Shown here: in pieces, positions 27,701 to 42,700 of the stretch
Numbering within the stretch: the stretch's first letter is position 1
How the letters are laid out: the number at the start of each line of letters is the position of its first letter
DNA from: Pteria penguin
Taxonomy: Eukaryota > Mollusca > Bivalvia > Pterioida > Pteriidae
Reading direction: 5' to 3'
DNA length: 64,000 nucleotides
Assembly (NCBI GenBank): GCA_035048485.1
Contig: CM068581.1
Location: 7,639,430-7,703,429 of the forward strand
Position numbers and translations under genes: made by a program
The notes under the pieces: generated by a model
What the model was told of the DNA's origin: nothing
Database searches by the model: none
Seen by the model: the letters and a program-made list of their open reading frames with translations, nothing else

Positions 27701-30700
27701 CCATGTTTGACAGTCCTAGCCCGAACTGTTTGGGCTGTATCCTGTCTATAAGGGTTTCCTACCAAGTAGTACTATGACCTTGACCACTGACATCTGACCC
27801 TGAAAAACAATTGGCATCTTTGTTGTGACATGAGGGGTAAGTGTACCAAGTTTGACAGTCCTAGCCCTAATGGTTTGATCTGTATCCTGCCTATAAGAGT
27901 TTCCTACCAAGTACATGTAGTACTATGACCTTCATCTCTGACCTTGAAAAACAATAGGCATCTTTGTCTTGGCATAAGGAGTAAAGGTACTAAGTTTGAC
28001 AATCTTAGCCCCAACGGTTTGGTCTGTATCCTACCTACAAGTTCGTTCCTACCGGTACCAAGAAGTACTATGACCTTCATCTCTGACCTTGAAAAAACAA
28101 TAAGCATCTTTGTCTTGGCATAAGGAGTAAATGTACTAAGTCTGACAGTCTTAGCTCCAATGATTTCATCTATATCCTACCTTCAAGGTCATTCCTACCA
28201 AGTAGGCATCTTTGTCTTGGTATAAGGAGTAAGTGTACCAAGTTTGACAGTCCTAACGATTTGATCTATATCCTGCTTACAATGTTGTTCCTACCAAGTA
28301 CTACTAAGATCTTGACCTCTGACTTTGAAAAACAATAGGCATCTTCGTCTTGGCATGAGGAGTAAAGGTACCTAGTTTGACAGTCTTAGCCTCCACAGTT
28401 TGGTCTGTATCATGCCTACAAGGTTCAGACAGATGGACAATGCCATACCATAATACGTCTTGTCAAAAAACTGACACCTTATTATTAGCAAAAGATAAGT
28501 CTGTAGCAAGATAATCCAGAAAGTCAAATATCATTTCATCAGTGATTCTGAATAACTGTCAGGTCAGAATTTCATAGAACAGCAACAGGTTCTACCCTAT
28601 AACAAATTTAAGAACCCCTATAAATAGGACCTACATGTACAAATCAAGAACTAGGACTCTCGTAATGGGAAATATAACCCCATGGCAGCATATTTGTATT
28701 AAATTTTTGGTCAAAGACTCAGTAAACATGGAAATATGATCACTGTTCAAGGTCATGACAAACCCTTGTGTCACGGGAATCAATTGTGACATTCTACATG
28801 TATGTGTGAAGTATCAGGATTACAGTCCAGAGAAGCTTTTGATGAAACAAAGTTTAGAGATTTTGACTTAATGTGGCATAATAAGCCCGTCACTTAATTT
28901 GAAGAGGGGTTAAGTGAATGTATTGAGAAATTTCCTCTTCCCCCTTTACTTTATTTCATATTATGAAATCTAACCTTGGTTCAAAGTCACGAAACACATT
29001 CAGGACCTCAGCAACAATTCTGTGAAATATTATTCAAATCAATGTATGCAGTAGAATGTTGATGCCTGAACAAGGATTTAACATACATAGGTACTGTGAC
29101 CTTCACCTTACAGATATGACCTTGGTTCAAGGTCATGACACACCCTTGTGTCCATAGAAATGATTCCGTAAAATATTCAAATCCATGAAGGCAGTAAAAA
29201 GTCATCCCTCAAGCAAGAATTTACCTTACATAAGCACTGTGAACTTCATCTTTCAGACCTTGGTTCAAAGTAATGACACACCCTATCGACAATTCTGTGA
29301 AATATTATTCAAAATCCATGTAAAAGGTAAAAAGTTATGGCCTGGTCAAGGAATTACCCATCACGAGCACTGTCCTTGACCTTGATGAAATCTTGGGCCC
29401 TTGGCAAAAATTCTGTGAAAAATATGGCACCGATAATGGGTGCATGATACGCCCGCATCATGTTTTAATGAGGTCTACAAGCCACATCCTTTCACATGAC
29501 ACCATCAAAAGTTTTGTTTTCCCATTAGTTAAGGAGGAGAAGCCCAGACAAGCTTTTCTGACCCCACCCATTTTCCCCCACCCCAGGGGCCTGACCCCAA
29601 TTTGGAAACCCACATGCACAACTACAAACCACATCCTTTCATATGACACCATCAAAAGTTTTGTTCCCCCTTTAATTAATAAAATAAAAATATGTGCCAA
29701 ATAAACCAAATTTTCAAAATGTAGGTCAAAGGTCATGGTCAAGGTCAAATACCTCTGCATAATTTGAAGGGCATTATTAGAGGAGTATGCATGCCAAATA
29801 TCAAGTCTCTTTCTCTAATGGTTCAAAAGGTATGGTGAAGGTAACAGTTGACAAAAGGCAAACAAACGGACAAATGAACAAACAGATAGACAGGTCAAAA
29901 GCGATATAGCCCAATATATTATTCTTGGAGCATAAAAACTATATAGAACAAGAAATCCACATCAACTACAATATGAAAGCCTTATCACTTACCATTTAAA
30001 AGATAGAGAATAAGGTATTTTGCCTAACATTTACGTCAAACTCCAAGGAGAAGGTCACAAGGTCAAAACTTTGGTACTTGTGGAAAGGTCTTTTCACAAA
30101 TAATACACAAGTAAAATATGAAAGCTGTATCATTTACATTTGTAATGTTATGCCTTTTATTTGAAAGCAGGACAAAGTGGTGGACAGAATGACGGGCAAA
30201 CAGATGAACAATCCAAATGCTATATGCCCCTTGATCTCCAAGACCCAGGGGCATAAAAATTTTTGTACTAGTAGAAAGGTATCCCACAACCTATGCGCAT
30301 GTGAATTATTAAAGACATATCAGGTACCACTCAAAAGTTATAGAACAAATTATGTTTTCTTAAATTTAAGTCAAAATCCAAAGGCAAGGTCACAAAGTTA
30401 AACATTTGTTGTACTAGTAAAAAGGTATTCCCGCAAGACATGAACATGTGAAATATTAAAGCTCTATCACTCAGCATTCAAAAGTTATAGCATAAGGGTT
30501 TTTTTTCCCTAAATATATGTCAAATTACAATGTCAAAATCAGAAGGAACCGGCGTGGCCTAGTGGTATTGTGTCGGACTCCTGATCGGGAGGTCAGGGTT
30601 CGAGTCCCGCTCTGGTCATGCCAGTGTCATGTCTTTCCGATGAGACAGTAAAAACCGAGGCCCCGTGTCGTGGTATGCATGGCAGGTTAAAGATCCCTCA

Positions 30701-33700
30701 CTGCTTCGGGTGGGTCCGTTGCAAAGGTCAAAATTTGTATGCCCCGCATCAGGCAGATGCCGTCACCATGTACATGAAATATTCGTGGTGTGACGTAAAA
30801 CAAAAATCAATCAATCAATCAAAATCAGAAGGTCAAATATTATTCTACAAAAACAAAGGTCTGCCCACAAGAAATACACATGTGAAATATGAAAGTCCTA
30901 TCAACTATATTTACAATGTTATGCCTCTTTGACTGAAAGCAGGACGGAATGAATGGAACCAAAGATAGAACAGACAGACAGACAGACAGATGGACAACCA
31001 ATATGCTATATGCCTGCTTGGTCTAGAAGACCAAAGGCATAAAAAGCTTCTGAGATGCTGGATGGAAGAGTGCAGAAAAATAGTGATTACAGAATGTCAA
31101 GATGGATGCTTTTGTCAATCAGTGTATACAGTGTAGAGCAGATAAGTACTACAATGTATAACATAATCCATACTGAGCTCCTCTATAAAGGTTAGACAAG
31201 CAATGGATAACACTGCATATATATGAAGTAATAACAGAACCTTAATAGTATTGTATAGATAAGGCATAGACATTGTTGTTATTATGTTGTAAATTACAAT
31301 AGCTGAGACTAACATAATATTCACTTTATAAAGTACCTTACCATTTGACTTGCCTGGTCTTTCTAGCTCTTTAATTCTATCAAGGAGATGAAGTATTTTC
31401 TTATTGATGTGTGTAGACCACACATTAGTTGCAAACAGAGTTCTAATCATATTAACAGTTGCCTCAATCATCACCATAGTAACAGGAGAACACATGGGAT
31501 CACATGCATATAGTTCTTGACTTCCCTCACAGATAAGTAAATCAGTCATCTTCACCTGTGCCAGTAATAAAAGCAATGTATAGCATTTTTATGTATTGAT
31601 ATGTAGGAAACTCAAGCTCATATTCTTCACAATATGCCTATGAATTTGCATGTTATAAAACCAATTTTCAGTACATAAGCATCTAAACCACATTTACACA
31701 GGTGATATAAGATTAAAGGATACATTTCAATACATGCTAACACTGTCTGAATAATCATTGCTTTCTTTTCATATACATTTAAATTTTTTAAAGTTTTTTT
31801 TTCTTTTCTTTGTTTTTTAAATTATTAAAGCATTTTAACCCCCCAAAATTTAGTAATTTTTAAAATGATCAAACACATTCTTTAATTTCAAACCACCCAT
31901 TAGGAAAAAGAAAAATGTTAACAAACATAACATCAAATCAACTTGGTTTACAGAGTCTGGATGGTTTTACATTTTAGCATTTTCAATAGATCTTTTTGAT
32001 ATTAATTTCATTCCACGTTAAATGCACAACATATGATGTTTTGCCGCTCAAAACTGTGTCACTCTATTGTGAGGTAACAATCCAAACGTTAATGTCATAA
32101 TGAAAATTCTGGCAAAACATAGCTTGTCGGGCAAGAGACCATCGTGAAATATGAATTTCGTATATATATTTAAAATTTTAACAAGAGCAACGCCTAGCGT
32201 GGCATAATATGCCGGTCGCTTAATTGGGACAGGATCAATTCGCATTTGGCATGATTTTCATGAAAAACATCTGACGTTTACTGAAGTTAATTGCGTTTCA
32301 TAGCATTTTATCATAGGAATAAGGCCAAAGGCAATATCTCCTGCAGAAATGGTCCTATGCAAACCATCTTGGAAATTGACCTGCAAAAAAAAAACTTGAA
32401 ATTTTTTAGAACTAGCCCCCCCCTTCTAAAATTATAAATTTCTCAAAAATGAAGAAAAAGATATCAATACCTGTAAAATATGTGGAGGTTGGTACATTTT
32501 ACTTGTTTCATGATAAATTTCATAATGTTTTTACAAAAATTAGATTTTTAATGAATTTTCAAAACAAAATCCAAGGGCCATAAATCCGTCAAAATTAAGT
32601 CAATCGTAACAAAACTCAAACTGGTACTGATGCCGTTTTGAATAAGCCTATATATCATATTTCAACTCAATATCTTGAAAGACGGCAAAAAAAAAGTCCG
32701 GAAAACATGACCTAGGACATATGGTCAACCCCCCCCCCCCTAAAATCATAAATTTCTCAAAAATGAAGAAAAAGACATTAAAACCCGTAACATATGAGAT
32801 AGTTGGTACATTTTACTTGTTTCATGATAAATTTCATAATGTTTTGAAATAAAATAGATTTTTAATGAATTTCTGAAAAAATCTTGAAATTTATAAGTCC
32901 AAGGGCTATAAACCCGTCAAAAGTAGGTCAATTGTAACAAAACTCGAACTGGTACTGACGCTGCTTGATATAAAGCTATATGCTAAATTTCAACTCAATA
33001 TCTTGAAAGACGTCCAAAAAAAGTCTGGAAAACATGACCCCGGACAGACAGACGGACCCACGGACGGCCGGACAGCGCCATAACATACTACGTCCCGTCT
33101 ATTGGACGGGCGTATAAAAATGATTTGATTTATGATTTTGTAGATGATTTGTGTATTGTGATTTTATTCTTAAATGAGTTATCAGTTATTTTTTCAATAT
33201 CAAATTCTATAAGTTGTTTTGTCTGTTATATATGGCTATGGCTTACACATTTGGCTTATTAATTTGTGCTTGAATTAGCCAAATGACTATTGAACAATTT
33301 ATGCTACCACTAGCACAGACAATTATACCAACAATTCTTGCTTAGGGAAAAACATTAATAACCTTCACTAGCAGTTACTTACTTTTTCACCAGGATTTCC
33401 ACTGTAAAACATTACACATGGATACAGTTCTGTGGCATCAATGTCCTCAAATGCAACTCTTGGTTCCTGAAATATACATATATTTACATACCCCGGTACA
33501 AAAGAAATGATTGTGTAAAAATATAACAGATAATGTAATAAGGTATATATGAATATGCAATACCCATTTGCTAATAGTATTGTAGAATATGTATGAAAGA
33601 GGAAACACTGATGTATGAATGATGCAATTTATAGCGGGACACAGGTTTTGCATTCAAACATAGTACCTCTCCATTTTTCCCAAAAGACAATGTTTTTGCG

Positions 33701-36700
33701 TCCATATTCATGACAACTGTAATGATATCTCCCTGTGTATATCCCTCTAGAGCTAACGACTGTTCGCCACCGTGATACAAGTTCCCACTATATCCCCTGT
33801 AAAGCCACATATCTGTTGTAGTGCGATGTGTACAGTCACGTATAGGCCACTTGGATACACCTATACATGTTCCTTCATTTCCTTTTGTTTCCTTTACAAT
33901 CAAAACCTTAAAAGACACACATCAAGGAAATACTCTTAAATACTCTCAAAGAAATTCTAAATAGTAAAATAAAAGCTGCAGTTAAACTAGGCAATGGGGT
34001 CAGCAAGTTTAACATGGAACTCCTTCATAGTTTCTTCATTTTGAAGACAAAAAACAAAACAATATTATCATTCTAAGGTCAAATTTACTGTTTACAGTAC
34101 AAAATCCACTTGATTTAGCTTAATGTGTTTTTTTAAAACATTCAATGACTTGATATTGATATAATTCTCTACTTTCACAAATAAAACATGTCTGATGCAC
34201 TTTTTGACGTTGTAAAGTATTTTGTAGACAGAAAATAATTATGGAAATTAAAGAGTACGAAGTTTGCAGAACTGCTAATAATGATTATCTCAGAATTCTC
34301 AGAAATTTATATATAAGGTATGACTTTCATAACAAAAACATATATTGACCTTAGTTATGCCAATACAGGACTACATCCATCCAATAAGTGAGACATATAC
34401 TCAAGCCTAAGAAATGCATTCATCAATATCATTATATTTTACAGAGAGGAAAGATATTAAATATGGTGGCACATGGACTAACCTTCCATCTATAACAGCC
34501 ACTCAGCATAGATGTTGTCCCCAGTCCATATCCCTTGCCCCCCGTACTATGTACCAATACCTGAGATGATTCCACAGAGCAATTTACACATTTATTAGTG
34601 TCAAAAGTGACTAACTGTGTTGTAAGAGCCTCATCTGAATTTGGAGAAATGGCTTCCTCACTGAAAACAAAGGTAAAAAAAGATCAGGTCATAAAAGACA
34701 TTTAAAAAATGATAACCAATACTCAAAATAAATTTCTGTCATACGTTAAATTCAACAGGAGCACATAAAATATTATTTTGGAGACAAGTGATGATTAAGG
34801 GGTGCTTAAATTTTGTTCTAGGAATAATGTTGATAATTTACAAGCTATAAATATGGAAAAGGAAGGTAATAATTTTGTGACCTAAACTTTTGTTGCTGCA
34901 GGATAATATGTTATAATACAGTTTCAAGGACAGGACAAAATTTTTGTTCAAAGGCTTATTGTTACATTGAATTTGGAGATAAAACATTCAATCAAGATTA
35001 ATATACATCTTTGTCTCCTTTATATACTGTCTATGTATCAAAGTGATCAAGCAAGCAAAATGACAGAGGACCTATAGTACTTCATGTATACCATGTTTCA
35101 TTGAAATCTTTCGTGTGATATGACAGCAGAAGTTAAAAATGTGAAGAATTGTCCCTATACACCCTCATTTGGAAGTCTTAAAAAATTCATAGAAAATCCA
35201 AAAATTGAGATATTGACAAAATTCTTTCAAATTAACATTCCTTATCATAATTATGATCACAATAGTCCATAAGAAATCATCATTATCAATTAACTAGGAA
35301 ATATGACTATGGTGGCGCCACCTGGAAAGAGGTCTGGAAGAAAACAACAGAATTTGAAAGGGATCATAAGTGATTTATTTCTACCAAGACTTTATAAAAT
35401 CCTTCCAACAGTTTTGCAGAAAAAGTTGAAAATGTGAAAAATGGCCAACCATCCCTCCCTCCCCCCCCCCCCCCTTTTATTTGGAAGTCTTAAAAAATCA
35501 TAAAAAACCTAAAAATTGAGATATTGACAAAATTCTTTCACAATAATATTCCTTACCATATTTAAGATCAAAATAGTTATTAACAAATCATCAATATCAA
35601 TTAACTAAAAAAACTGACACTTTTCTGCTTTGAAATTACAAAAACTCGTAAATTTCTATTTGACGGATCTTAACCCTGTACACAATTTTTGATAACCCAT
35701 CTTTATAAATCGTTGAAATGCAATTAGTTTCCCCATTTATGCACTGGTTCTGGAGAAGATTTTTGAAGAGGGGTACCATTTTGGGCACTTTTGGCCCTGC
35801 CTTGGATCCATCCCCGAGGGAATCTGGATCCTGAACACAATTTTAGTAGGGGAGCTTGAATACATCATATATACAAAGTTTGATCCAAATCTGCAAAGCA
35901 ATTCCAGAGAAGAAGTCGAAAATGTGAAAAAGTTAACAATGGACGGACGGATGATGACGACAATGGACGACGCACTATAGCTATAGCTCACTTGAGCCTT
36001 TGGCTCAGGTGAGCTAAAAAGGTTTGTAACAAGCATTCTAACAGTATATTTGAAATAATATATTTCCCTTACTGGTCTAAGCAAACTCTGATCCTAAAGT
36101 CCGCCTTTGAAACAATGAGTGCATAACTACGTTATTTCTACTTTTATAACAATAATAAAGAAGAATGTGTACCTAAAATCGTTTAATAAAAAAAAGAAGT
36201 AACAAAAACAGGTATTGGAAAACACAATCCATACAAATGATAATTGAAATTCAAGACTGTGGTAAAGAAAATCCGGGTCTGATTTCCACCACCATTTCGT
36301 CAATGTCCTGTTATCCAAATGAGACCGTAAAATAGAGGTCTCGGTAAACTATAGTACACTGAAGACTCTGCAATGATTTAGTGTATCCATCATAGATAAA
36401 AATATCCGTGCAGTGCATCCAGCATCTAAGATAAATGATTTTCACTTGGTATCACGTAAAAAAAAACATATGATTTTACTTACAGACTTATGCTATTGAT
36501 TTGAACATTGTCATAGACTGCTCAATTTAATTAGTGAAAAAGGCAAATTACATTTATCTCCTATATGTGAGCTTGTACTGACCAATTCAAAAGCAACCGT
36601 GCTGGGGAGATGGGGAATTTGTCCTGATTAGTGAGCCAATTTTACTGTCATTTTGAAAATCCTTTCCTAAATTTTCTTCTGGATCCGAAACACAAATTTC

Positions 36701-39700
36701 CAGATTATCGGTCCCAAAAAACAGTTACGAAATCTCATTCCATACTTTCTGTCCGAACATGTGGAATTTCCAGATTACCGGAAGCTGGATTCATGGAACA
36801 TTACTGTACGTACATAATCAATCAATTGGACATTAATTTGTGATTTCAGGTGCAGAGTTTAATATAGAATCATTTTTCAGTACTCGTATATAGTGCATTT
36901 GTTCATTGCATCTTCAAAACCGATCATATTCTCCCTCACACATAAGACCTACCACAAGCCCAAGCTAATTTTAAGCAAACAGAAACTGGGTCATTCCATA
37001 TTTTGTACCTGCACATCTTGGGAACTATTGGGAATTTTGTGATGAAATTTAGTGAGGATGTAGTTAATTGCTATATATAAAAGAAAGGATTTGCAGGTGA
37101 TACACAGTTTATTGTTTCATTTTACTTCACTCAAGCTTTAAGACTGGGTTATGACATTACAAGAGTTATTGGACATATCCAGGTGATTAAAAGGCCTGTG
37201 AAGCAGACAAATGTAGAGAAAAACTATAATACCCCCCAATTTAACATGTAGGGGACTTTCTAAAACTGGCATTAGTGAGTGATTTGGTCTCTTTTACTTT
37301 ATGATTCATCTATTAAGCTGTATGCTGGTGTTTACTGACCTGTCTGTCATAGCTGATAATTTCCACAGTAGATGTTCCTTCTTATTATAGGCATTAGACT
37401 CGGCTAGATATTTAGGAATTTTCCACATGTTGTCAGACAAAGACAGAAACAAATCATCCACCACCTAATTTTAAACCAGAAAATGTATTGTTACAGGAGT
37501 TTCTACTTTCATTACAAAAAAAACAAGCAAATTGAAATAAAAATGAGCAGTTTACTGGCAGACATTATTATTAGATCATTGTACCTGTTGCATCATAGCT
37601 TCATTGGTACTGGCATCACATGAGGTCAGGACCATTTCCAGTACAGACAGTGCTATCAAACGTGTTCGTAGATTGTTGATCACCACACATCCTGTCAGAT
37701 GGAGTCAAAATTAGATGATAACCAAAGACAAAATATAATGTCTAACAGTTTTACAATATAACACAATGACTTTACAAACATTTATATCATATCAAACAAG
37801 TCTTGCTTTATCTTCCTCTATAATACAAAATCAACACATGTCACTTGTCAAAAGTATAAAGATGTAACTAACCAGTTTCATTACACTGCCCTATAACTGA
37901 AAGCAATAAACAAATCCAGTTTCTGGACATCAAATGACGTTGTACCGTCTTTGAAGTTCCAATGCGTTTCATAAACTGAAGGAAATCCCCTAATTCTTTC
38001 TGCTGTCTCTTACTCTCACCTACAACATAAGAGTAATTATTGCAAAATCATACGATGTTCTATCATGACAAAAGAAGAAAATGGTCATCAATATAGGCAT
38101 ATAATTCTAACATATTTGAAATTAAATATTCTGCTAAGCATCTAATAAAATCTATTTACAAGAAATAGTAGACAATCATGCTTTCAAATGCAGGGCACAT
38201 TTAAAATAATACTTGACATAAAGTAAATAGAATAAATATTTTTTCTTTTACTTTTTATACAAAGTTAAATGACTGAATTCTGATATAATAAAAATCAAAT
38301 TTTAACTGAATTTTCATGGTGAGAGGTTTAGACATACATGCATCTCGATTCAAAAACAGATTGGCTTGTTTCCATTGCAAATCCATAACTGCTTGTACCA
38401 CCCCACTTCCTAGTACATCACCATACACTCTGCATCAAGAGAAATACATACTCTTATCAATACAAGAGTTGTTGTTCTTACAAACCACTTCCACAAGAAT
38501 ATTTCAAATATTTCATTCTATGCTATATTTGATTGCATATGATGTTATTTATACGCCTTACTAGGAAGATTGATTTAGTTCAGTACTTATAATTTGGAAA
38601 AGAGAACAGCTAAACCTTAAGTTAATCAACCAAGACTGGAATGTTTCGGACAGACTTACTTAACAGTGAATGGTAGCACATACAAAATAGATCTACACTG
38701 CACTGAATGTATCGATTTTTAAAACATACTTACCCTGCAGTCAGTGTAACAAGCTTTAGTAGATTGCCACTGGAGACCCTCAGCACCATCTTTATTTGAT
38801 CTTGGCTTAAATGTTGGTCTGTACTTGGCATAAGGTATGAGAAGGGAGAATTTTTACAGCTGAGTTTAAACAGTAATGGTAGAAGTCCACAGGACACAGC
38901 TAGAGAGATGTCTGATGACCCATACTTCATGCTAAGTGAATACACTGTCCACAGCAATAATTTCTGCTTCATGCCTAGTCAATTCAATACATGTTACCAT
39001 TCATATCATTACAAACAGCCAGAATACAAGTCATAAAACATGCATGTATTATAATGTATGATGTATCCCCTGAATCAAAATTTCAGGTAATGTTTTCTTA
39101 ACAAAGAGATCATAGTAATTCTTTCTTCCTTGTGCAATAATCATAATTTAATTAATAAGAACTTACCACTTGCTATATTTTCTAGATGATCTGCTTCAAT
39201 CAAAGCCTTCACAAGTAACTCATAAATTTGGTGAACTGCCAGTTGTATTTCTTGCTGAGTTTCTGTGTTTGCTGATTGAATTTCATCCTATTTAAATCAA
39301 TAATTTTCCACCATTAACCAAATCACAGTAATAGTAATTTTATGTTGCCTGACTATCTGTCTATCTCACTTTTGTCATTAAAGTTAACAAACAGAATCAT
39401 GCACACTTTTACTGTTGATATTGTTTTATTTCTTTAATCTTATGTCACGTTGCTGACAATATTGGACTTAGATTGTCAAAACTGAAAAGTAAATACTAAT
39501 CTTACAAGGACAACACTTATAAACTATCATAAACTAAAACATGGTTCAACAGACATAGTCAGCTCCAATATAACATCTGACCTCATTTGGTCACACTGGG
39601 TCCAGTAGTGTACATGAACTAATCTTGAATTTTCTGTTAATAAACACTGAAAGTACATTAACCTGATAATGAAAAAGTTGAGTTCCCTGTCCAGTCATCT

Positions 39701-42700
39701 CTTTGGACAAGTTAAAGCTGAATACAGCAGTAAGTAGCTGGATATGAGATGAACAGATGAGTGTGGAAGGCGTAGCCCGTGTCAAGACATCTGAATCTTC
39801 AAATTTTTCTGAACTAGAGGACAACAGCTCCTTGATTTGATTCAGGGCATACAGACGAGTCTACAGGAGAAATTGAAAAGAAAATAGTCTGGCAAATATT
39901 GATATGCAATGTTCCTACAAAGAGTAATGTGTCAAACTAATACATTAGCTACCTACACCTGATAACTTTCTATACTGTAAAACTAAGCTATCCATCAGCA
40001 GGAATTTCACTTGCAATAATGTGTGCATTCTTGTAACAGTTATGAACATGACTGTGTTACAGAACAAAATACATATAGATAAATTATACATCTGCTTTCA
40101 AAAAGTAAAAGATTCTATTATCATTTCATCAAAACTGAAATCTAATACAAACTCTACTAAATCATATACATGTATTTACCTCAGCTTTTGACTGTTGAAA
40201 TGACAGAGCTTCTGCCATTTCCCGTGGATCCATTTTCCAGCATGGCACAAACTCTGGGTCAGATTTTGAATTGGAATAAATAGGTGGTTCTCCACATACA
40301 AAGTTACATATATCTGCTGCTATTTTGATCACAAATGGTTGTTCATTTTTACGTTGAAGAGAAGATTGATCACCAGTTCTTTCTTGCTGCCATCTCAAAC
40401 GTCTTAACATTTCTTTGACATGTAGAAGTGATCCAATATTACCTACTATCAATAAAGTATTGTATCATCATCTACAACAATATTACCTACTATCAATAAA
40501 GTATTGTATCATCATCTACAACAATATTACCTACTATCAATAAAGTATTGTATCATCATCTACAACAATGTTACCTACTATCAATAAAGTATTGTATCAT
40601 CATCTACAACAATATTACCTACTATCAATAAAGTATTGTATCATCATCTACAACAATATTACCTACTATCTATAAAGTATTGTATCATCATCTACAACAA
40701 TATTACCTACTATCAATAAAGTTTTGTATCATCATCTACAACAATATTACCTACTATCAATAAAGTATTGTATCATCATCTAAAACAATATTACCTACTA
40801 TCAATAAAGTATTGTATCATCATCTACAACAATATTACCTACTATCAATAAAGTACTGTATCATCGTCTACAACAATATTACCTACTATCAATAAAGTAT
40901 TGTATCATCATCTACAACAATATTACCTACTATCAATAAAGTATTGTATCATCATCTACAACAATATTACCTACTATCAATAAAGTATTGTATCATCATC
41001 TACAACAATATTAACTATGTATATCATTTATTATTTATTGCACATAAAGTCTGCATGGATAAAGCTGTTAGGTGCTTAACTTGTGACCGAGAAGTCTCAG
41101 GTATGAGTCCTGCTGATGGTTTATTGGTGAAAATGGGTATTTTTGGTGTGATGTAAAACAAGAAAGGATAAATTTATTACAGAGAACAGTATGTATAAGA
41201 CGTTTAAATGCATGAGATTTACTCTACTTCTCAATTTTCTTCCACATTTCATTAAAACTTCAATATCATAGAACAAGCTGTGTTTCTGAAACGCTAATGC
41301 CCCCGGTGGCACCAAAGTCCAAACAGTTATTTTTAGCGCGAAGATCATTGTCAAGGTCAAAAGGTCAAAGGCCTTGGTTCGTTTGAAAGGGCTTCATTAG
41401 TTGAGTATGCATGTCAAATATGAAATATCTATCCCTCACGTTTCAAAAGTTATAGCCAAGGTTAAAGACAACAGACAGACAAACAGATAAACAGACAGGA
41501 CAAAAACAATATACCCCTATTCTATCGATCCGGGACATGAAAAAGAATATAGCAAATTACTTCAATGACGTGAAGGCAGATTCCACTTTTGCAACCAACT
41601 TTAATCACTTGAATGTACTATGGTAAGATGATAAATCCTATGAGTTTTCAGATAATGTTGTTCTACTATTCATGGATGTACCTACAGTAATGTGTAAAGC
41701 ATACCTAAATTAGAGTTTCCAAGTGCTGAACTTCCAGGATCTCTTTGAGAATTAGTTGCATCGTCCTGATAAAATAATACACTTTTGGAGTTAAAGCAAT
41801 TACATTTCAATAGTATTAGATAGAGGTCTACACTGATTTTAAAAGTTAATGACATGTTACAAGTTCTCCACAGAATCAAAAGTCACCATTTACCTATTTA
41901 TGCCTATTTAGGTGGGTACTATGCTCTCATAGTGTTGCTTTGGAAATCAATAGTGCCCGAGTGATAGCGCTATTGCTTTCCAAAGCAACACTATGAGAGC
42001 ATAAGATAATAAAGATTTTTGGACCTGGTTTTTTGTAAAATGCGTGTTAAGATGTGTGTTCTACAGGTTCTGATGTTTACTTCAGTTACATTCAGAGAAA
42101 TGACTACTTTTCTAAAAATAGGGCATCGCTAACGGGTGCATGATACGCCTGCATCATGTTTTAATGTGGTGGTAATAGATGTGTTAAAGAAGAACTAAGT
42201 TTTCAAACTCTGATACCAGAGAAACTTTCAAGGTCCTACAAAATTCAATGAACCAGACAGCCACATCCTTTCATATGACACCATCAAAAGTTTTGTTCCC
42301 CCTTTAGTTAAGGAGGAGAAGCCCGGACAAGCTTTTCCAACCCCGCCCATTTTCCCCCACCCTAGAGGCCTGACTCCAACTTTGAAAGCCACATGCACAA
42401 CTACAAGCCATATCCTTTCATATGACACCATCAAAAGTTTTGTTCCCCCCTTAGTTAAGGAGGAGAAGTCCAGACAAGGATAGATGGACAGACAGACTAC
42501 AGCGGCAAAGCATAATACGCCAACATTTTTAAATGCGGGCGTATTTAAAACAAGGGCAACGCCTAGCGTGGTATAATACGCCCGTCGCTTAATTTGGACG
42601 GGATCAATAGACCACTTGCCGATCTTGTTAATGGCTGTCTTTTTGTCCGAGCTAACACCTTTTGGCGTTGTTTTTCACAGTGACGTCATAATACGTGACA

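Noticed and set aside
4225..36817. Loose similarity between 4225-4430 and 36600-36817 (CCTAAATTTT.TTC, TTTCCAGATTATCGG).
   Set aside because: Probably old copies of one DNA transposon, but the ends cannot be defined and divergence is too high to annotate with confidence.
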